Position numbers and translations under genes: made by a program. A stretch of 34,654 nucleotides of DNA from Candidatus Omnitrophota bacterium (GTDB lineage: Bacteria > Omnitrophota > Koll11 > Duberdicusellales > 4484-171): the NCBI GenBank assembly GCA_030692055.1, contig JAUYCY010000030.1:1-34654 (forward strand). The letters are read 5' to 3'. This document shows positions 30,944-34,654 of the stretch, one piece after another; position 1 is the first letter of the stretch; every line of letters begins with the position of its first letter. A model generated the notes under the pieces. It did no database searches, was not told the DNA's origin, and saw only the letters and a program-made list of their open reading frames with translations.

Positions 30944-31102
30944 AGTTTATCCGCCTACGCAGAAGACGACCCTGACGCAACGTCGGGGTGGATGAATGCG
31001 AAGCGGATAACCCGCCGTAGCCTTGGCGAAGGCGGGTATGCTTCGGCGGATTTAGCCGAAGAATTTGAAGATATCGCGGGTGTAAACCCGCGGAGCTTCA
31101 TA
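30944..31102. repeat. Composite palindromic repeat
   Basis: Nested and serial stems are TTATCCGC/GCGGATAA, CCCGCC/GGCGGG, CTTCGGC/GCCGAAG and CGCGGGT/ACCCGCG, bounded by TGAAG and CTTCA. The last hairpin and its tail match the repeat within hemC. No reading frame is seen. It fills most of the gap between dtxR and the csoR promoter. Confidence 0.75.
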
Positions 31103-31181
31103 TATAACGTTAAGCTTTAAGCTGCTATTCTGATGGCTATTTTAGCCGGTATTATCAACGGAAATAAGCTGTTATTTTAAC

Positions 31182-31211
31182 TTGACATAGGGTAGGGGGG
31201 TATGGTATACT
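31182..31211 (+). promoter_or_regulatory. csoR promoter with G-tract operator
   Basis: TTGACA (31182-31187) and TATACT (31206-31211) are 18 bases apart. The spacer contains GGGTAGGGGGGTATGG, the type of G-run site bound by CsoR/RcnR-family repressors. The gene downstream encodes such a repressor, so copper-relieved autorepression is the likely mode. Confidence 0.75.
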
Positions 31212-31220
31212 TATATGTGA

Positions 31221-31429
31221 AGGAGGTCAAATGCGACTTACGATTTTTCAAGCTATTTGCGCAGGAAAATCGTGTAGTCCAACAGGACACCCTGTTGGGT
31301 AGTCAAATTTGACCCTTGACATCTACCCAAAGTCTTATTTAAGGTAAATGTCAAGGGTTCAATTCGCACTATTATTTTTTTCTGCGTGTATACCCTTGAA
31401 AACATAATGTGCTCATTGAAGGGGGTCAA
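31221..31429 (+). repeat. Three-arm structured leader element, copy C (csoR)
   Basis: Arm 1 is GACTTACGATTTTTC with GAAAATCGTGTAGTC, plus a CCAACAGG/CCTGTTGG hairpin. Arm 2 is AATTTGACCCTTGACAT (31306-31322) with 31348-31364. Arm 3 is CGCAC...GTGC with TTATTTT/AAAACATAA pairing. It closes with CTCATTGAAGGGGG, which supplies the csoR ribosome site. A 23-codon frame starting MRLTIFQA opens at 31231 with AGGAGG and ends at 31302. Confidence 0.75.
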
Positions 31430-31714
31430 ATGAAACAACTAACTACCCACCAGGAACAATTAGAATATCTAAAGAAAATTGAGGGTCAAATCCGCGGCAT
31501 CCAGAAAATGATAGAAGACAAGCGCTATTGTGTAGATATTATTACCCAGATTCATTCTGTTATTGGCGCTCTTTATCGCGTAGAAAATGAGATATTTAAA
31601 AAGCACATTGATGGCTGTGTGGTGAGCGCTTTAAAGGGTAAATCTGAACCTGAAAAAGAGAAAAAGATAAGTGAAGTTATAGAGCTTATTGCAAGATTTA
31701 GGAAAACAGCTTAA
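31430..31714 (+). CDS. csoR: CsoR-family copper-sensing repressor
   Basis: The product is 94 residues. The ATG at 31430 has GAAGGGGG upstream, whereas the in-frame ATG at 31409 lies in the leader element. The fold is all helical with the family opening LEYLKKIEGQIRGIQKMIE. The Cu(I) ligand set Cys34, His59, Cys63 matches the C-H-C set of CsoR and not the nickel/cobalt set of RcnR. Copper binding releases DNA. The genes behind it encode a TolC channel and a CusB adaptor, which fits copper or silver efflux. Confidence 0.88.
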   Translation: MKQLTTHQEQLEYLKKIEGQIRGIQKMIEDKRYCVDIITQIHSVIGALYRVENEIFKKHIDGCVVSALKGKSEPEKEKKISEVIELIARFRKTA

Positions 31715-31753
31715 ATATTGAAGAATTAGGAATTTAGGAGTAAAATATAATTA

Positions 31754-33007
31754 ATGAGAAAGTTTGTGGTGTTTTTTACGCTTTCTGTTTTTTTATTTGA
31801 AGTTTCTTATGCACAAAACACTAAAGGCATAGAATTAGGCGTAGTTCTTGAAGAGGCACTAAAAAATAACCCCCAAATTCAGGCAGCCAAACACCGCTAT
31901 GAGGCCGCAAGGGCAAGGATTAGATTGCTTAGAAGCCTTGAAGACCCGCGTTTTGAATATGAATATGATAAGATAACCGCAGATATGGATGCGGTGATGA
32001 ATGGCAAAACTTCCCCTATGCGTACCTTTGCAATCTCTCAAGAAATACCTTTTCCTACAAAATTATTTTTTAGAAAACAAGCTGCCCAAAAAGAAGCAAA
32101 TTCTTTCGAACAGGAATATAAGGAGACGGAGCGCAAAATAGTAAAAGAAGTAAAGGAAACATTTTTTCAACTATTTCTTATTAATAAAAAAATTGCTGTA
32201 ACGAAAGAAAATCTGGATTTGCTTTCACAATTTGTTGAGATAGCAAATAAAAAGTATTCGGTTGGTAAGGCAAGCCAGCAGGATGTTTTACGGGCACAGG
32301 TAGAATATTCCAAACTTTCAAATCAACTGGTCTTATTTGGGCAGGAAGAAAAAATTTCAAAAAACATGCTCAATGCTCTTTTAAACAGGAATGGGGATAC
32401 CAAAATAGATATAGCACAAGAGAAGAACAATAAAGATCTGATGTTGAATGAAGAAAAAATTATTAGTTTAGCCAAAGTGAGCCGGCCAGAATTAAAATCG
32501 TTTAGAGAGATGGTAAAGAAATCAAAGGTAGATGTGACTTTAGCCCAGCAAGAGTATTTGCCAGATTTTATGGTTAAATATAAACGCGAAGAAAGAAATG
32601 GAGGAGCTGGGAGCTGGGCGGGGATGCTCGGCGTAAGTATTCCTTTGTGGTTTTTTGATAAGCAAAACTCTTTTGTTAAAGAAGCTAAAGCTAACGTTGA
32701 GGTTGCAAAAGCAGAATATCAAGCTACGGAGAATATGGTTTTATTTGAATCTAGGAGTGCATTAGCAAAATTTGAGGCGGCAAAAAATTTAGTTAAAATC
32801 TACGAAACGGGAGTTTTGCCTCAAGCGCAAGCTGCCCTAGAGGTAGCTCGGCTTAGCTATCAAGCAGATAAAATTGACTTACTTGAGGTATTAGATAGCC
32901 AAAGGACTTTACGGGATTTTCAGATTGAATATTTTGAGTCTCTCGCAAATTTAGAAATTTTCCTGGCAGATTTAGAACGAGCAGTAGGAGCAGACCTTGG
33001 CAAATAG
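31754..33007 (+). CDS. TolC-family outer membrane efflux protein
   Basis: The product is 417 residues with a signal peptide (VVFFTLSVFLFEVSYAQ). The body consists of two repeats of long amphipathic helices with the TolC pattern: LEEALKNNPQIQAAKHRYEA at the start, and ARLSYQADKIDLLEVLDSQR near the end. PMRTFAISQEIPFPTKLF and MLGVSIPLWFF are typical outer-barrel strands of CusC/CzcC-like proteins. It lies 39 bases after csoR and precedes cusB, so it should supply the exit duct. Confidence 0.9.
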   Translation: MRKFVVFFTLSVFLFEVSYAQNTKGIELGVVLEEALKNNPQIQAAKHRYEAARARIRLLRSLEDPRFEYEYDKITADMDAVMNGKTSPMRTFAISQEIPFPTKLFFRKQAAQKEANSFEQEYKETERKIVKEVKETFFQLFLINKKIAVTKENLDLLSQFVEIANKKYSVGKASQQDVLRAQVEYSKLSNQLVLFGQEEKISKNMLNALLNRNGDTKIDIAQEKNNKDLMLNEEKIISLAKVSRPELKSFREMVKKSKVDVTLAQQEYLPDFMVKYKREERNGGAGSWAGMLGVSIPLWFFDKQNSFVKEAKANVEVAKAEYQATENMVLFESRSALAKFEAAKNLVKIYETGVLPQAQAALEVARLSYQADKIDLLEVLDSQRTLRDFQIEYFESLANLEIFLADLERAVGADLGK

Positions 33008-33047
33008 TCTATAGTCTATAAATTCTACTATGGACTGTAGACTAAAT
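33008..33047 (+). repeat. Hairpin between tolC and cusB
   Basis: TAGTCTATAGTC pairs with GACTGTAGACTA, one mismatch, loop of about 16 bases. No T-run follows, so it is more likely an inserted repeat or RNA-stability hairpin than a terminator. Confidence 0.5.
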
Positions 33048-33059
33048 TACGGAGGGTGT

Positions 33060-34511
33060 ATGAAAGGAAAGAATAAAACTATTTTTATTTTAGTTATTAT
33101 TTTTGCGTTAGTTGCTGTGGGTATTTTGCTTAAATACGGACAGCATTTTAAAGTTACAGGCTCTATAAAATCCGATAAAGAAATATATTATTGCCCAATG
33201 CACCCTACATATGTTTCTGATAGACCAGGCGATTGCCCTATTTGTAATATGAAGCTGGTTAAGCGCATAGCGCAAAGCGCAGAGCGCATAGCGTCGGAAG
33301 GAAAGGAAACAGTAGGGGGCAGAGCGCCAGAAGGGAAAGAAAGCGTTGGGAGCGAAGAAAAAACTTTAGAAGAAATCTGTATTGAGCATAAATGCACAAT
33401 GAAAAATTGTCCGATGACCGTAAAGGCTAATCTAAAACCCGGCGAAAGAATTATTTGCCCTGTTTGTGGAGAAGTAATATCCACAACCACGGGTAAGGTA
33501 GTCGAAATAGTAAAACAATCCGCGCAGCAAGCTTCGGCAAAAGAATCTACCGGCATAAAAAAAGAAAGAAAAATCCTTTATTATCGTAATCCTATGAATC
33601 CCGAAGTGACTTCGCCTGTGCCCATGAAAGATTCAATGGGGATGGACTATATTCCCGTACATGAAGAAGCTGAAAGCGAATCCACAGGCCCAACCATAAG
33701 CATTAGTCCGGAAAAACAACAACTTATAGGTATAAAAACAGAACCGGTTAAAAAAATAAATCTGACTAAGGTCATCCGTGCTTCGGGTAAAATTGCCTAC
33801 GACCCTGAGTTATATGTTGCGCAGGAAGAGTATTTACAGGCTTTAAAAACTGTGAATGCGACTAAGGAAAGTGTTTTAAAGTCAGTTACCGAGCAATCCC
33901 AGTCTTTACTTAGCGCTGCAGAAAAAAAACTTTTACTTTTAGGAATGAGCAAAGACGAAATCGATGAACTGGCAAAAAAAGGAGCTGCACAGGAAAATCT
34001 TTATTTGCCTTCGGGTGAAAGTTCTGTATGGGCCTATGTTGCAATATATGAATATGAAATAGGCTCTGTAAAAATAGGAATGCCTGTTGAGCTCGAAGCT
34101 GTTGCCTATCCGGGCGAATCGTTTAAAGGAGAAGTTATAGCGATTAATCCGGTATTAGACTCTATGACGCGTACTAATCAGGTGCGCGTTCAGGTAGAAG
34201 ACCCTTCTAATAAGTTAAAACCAGAGATGTTTGTAAATGCAAGGATAAAAGTTGATTTAGGGGAGAAACTTGCTGTTAGCGATTCGGCGGTTTTAGATAC
34301 AGGCCTGCGAAAGATAGTCTATCTTTCAAGGCCGCAAGATTTACTTGAGGCTCGGCAAGTACAATTAGGCCAAAAAGCAGAAGGGTTTTACGAAGTGCTT
34401 GGCGGCCTAGATGAAGGCGATATTGTGGTAACGAGCGGCAATTTTTTTATAGATTCGGAGAGCAAATTAAAATCTGCCTTAGAGGGTACAGGGCATCAGC
34501 ATGGAGAGTAG
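33060..34511 (+). CDS. cusB: CusB-like membrane fusion protein with heavy-metal-binding domains
   Basis: The product is 483 residues from the ATG at 33060, which has GGAGGG upstream. One N-terminal membrane anchor (IFILVIIFALVAVGILL) is followed by a heavy-metal-binding YYCPMHPTYVSDRPGDCPIC motif. A Cys-rich segment follows (CIEHKCTMKNCPMT, CPVCGEV). A second, degenerate HMBD begins YYRNPMNPEVTSPVPMKDSM, with Met-rich metal sites but no Cys. Beta-barrel and lipoyl-like parts of RND adaptors follow. A low-complexity linker (33261-33360) contains the AGCGCATAGCGCAA repeat. A CusA pump is not within the window. Confidence 0.9.
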   Translation: MKGKNKTIFILVIIFALVAVGILLKYGQHFKVTGSIKSDKEIYYCPMHPTYVSDRPGDCPICNMKLVKRIAQSAERIASEGKETVGGRAPEGKESVGSEEKTLEEICIEHKCTMKNCPMTVKANLKPGERIICPVCGEVISTTTGKVVEIVKQSAQQASAKESTGIKKERKILYYRNPMNPEVTSPVPMKDSMGMDYIPVHEEAESESTGPTISISPEKQQLIGIKTEPVKKINLTKVIRASGKIAYDPELYVAQEEYLQALKTVNATKESVLKSVTEQSQSLLSAAEKKLLLLGMSKDEIDELAKKGAAQENLYLPSGESSVWAYVAIYEYEIGSVKIGMPVELEAVAYPGESFKGEVIAINPVLDSMTRTNQVRVQVEDPSNKLKPEMFVNARIKVDLGEKLAVSDSAVLDTGLRKIVYLSRPQDLLEARQVQLGQKAEGFYEVLGGLDEGDIVVTSGNFFIDSESKLKSALEGTGHQHGE

Positions 34512-34513
34512 AC

Positions 34514-34575
34514 AATACACAGATTAACACAGATAGCAAGTAATACTTACGATTTATAAGATGAACACAGATAAA
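34514..34575. repeat. CACAGAT-type degenerate repeats
   Basis: ACACAGAT units occur between cusB and the last gene. This family is often seen next to GxxExxY genes and resembles 18585-18690. Confidence 0.5.
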
Positions 34576-34654
34576 AAGGGGGAATATAAGCATAAGGACA
34601 TCACTGGCAAAATTCTTAAAGCTGCTTTTGAGGTACATAATACATTGGGCTGTG
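34561..34654 (+). CDS. GxxExxY family protein (partial, cut by window end)
   Basis: An ATG at 34561 opens a frame of 31 codons that runs off the window. HKDITGKILKAAFEVHNTLG is the conserved opening of the GxxExxY family (PF13366), nuclease-related proteins of unknown role. No ribosome site is clear, because the start lies in CACAGAT repeats. The name-giving GxxExxY motif would lie just beyond the window. Confidence 0.8.
   Translation, partial: MNTDKKGEYKHKDITGKILKAAFEVHNTLGC

Overview
The window is an AT-rich bacterial chromosome segment. All supported protein genes lie on the + strand, in tight operons that often overlap by a few bases. No ribosomal or other marker gene is present, so taxonomy is inference only. 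The dense small operons, secreted PAN and carboxypeptidase-regulatory-like proteins, small siroheme sulfite reductase, many palindromic repeats and partial GxxExxY gene fit an uncultivated Gram-negative anaerobe of the Omnitrophota kind. TolC and CusB homologues imply an outer membrane.

Layout. 1-1774: a DUF4412-like secreted protein and a flavodoxin bracketed by an inverted palindromic repeat. 1848-5113: OsmC, a YHS-permease, ThiM and a first ThiE, with an attenuator-like structure between the last two. 5202-6699: a toxin-antitoxin pair and an ORF6N gene behind a leader with two terminators. 6772-11551: a radical-SAM DNA repair/modification protein, two secreted proteins and a small membrane protein. 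11552-12821: 1.3 kb of structured repeats without genes. 12822-13882: a nucleotidyltransferase pair that looks like a toxin-antitoxin or abortive-infection unit. 13939-17650: a TPP riboswitch followed by thiE-thiS-thiG-thiH-thiF.

17670-28107 is a sulfur assimilation and siroheme block. It runs: Rrf2 regulator, Cys-codon-rich leader peptide with attenuator, APS/PAPS reductase, PiT-type (probably sulfate) permease, cysteine synthase, Met8-like dehydrogenase, HemA, HemC, CobA, HemB, permease, HemL and a small siroheme sulfite reductase. Together these encode sulfate uptake, activated-sulfate reduction, sulfite reduction, cysteine formation and most of the tetrapyrrole route from glutamyl-tRNA to siroheme. 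hemD and sulfate adenylyltransferase are not in the window. 28152-30873: FeoB and a DtxR-FeoA iron regulator. 31182-34511: CsoR with a G-tract operator, then TolC and CusB copper/silver efflux parts. The window ends in a partial GxxExxY gene.

The most unusual content is non-coding. (1) A Cys/Met leader peptide with mutually exclusive antiterminator and terminator lies just upstream of cysH. (2) A modular three-arm structured element sits in the 5' leaders of three metal or Fe-S regulators (rrf2, dtxR, csoR), and related arrays occur in the 11.6-12.8 kb gap. (3) Palindromic repeats are inserted in frame inside hemB and hemC. (4) HemA and HemC are both short at their C-termini.
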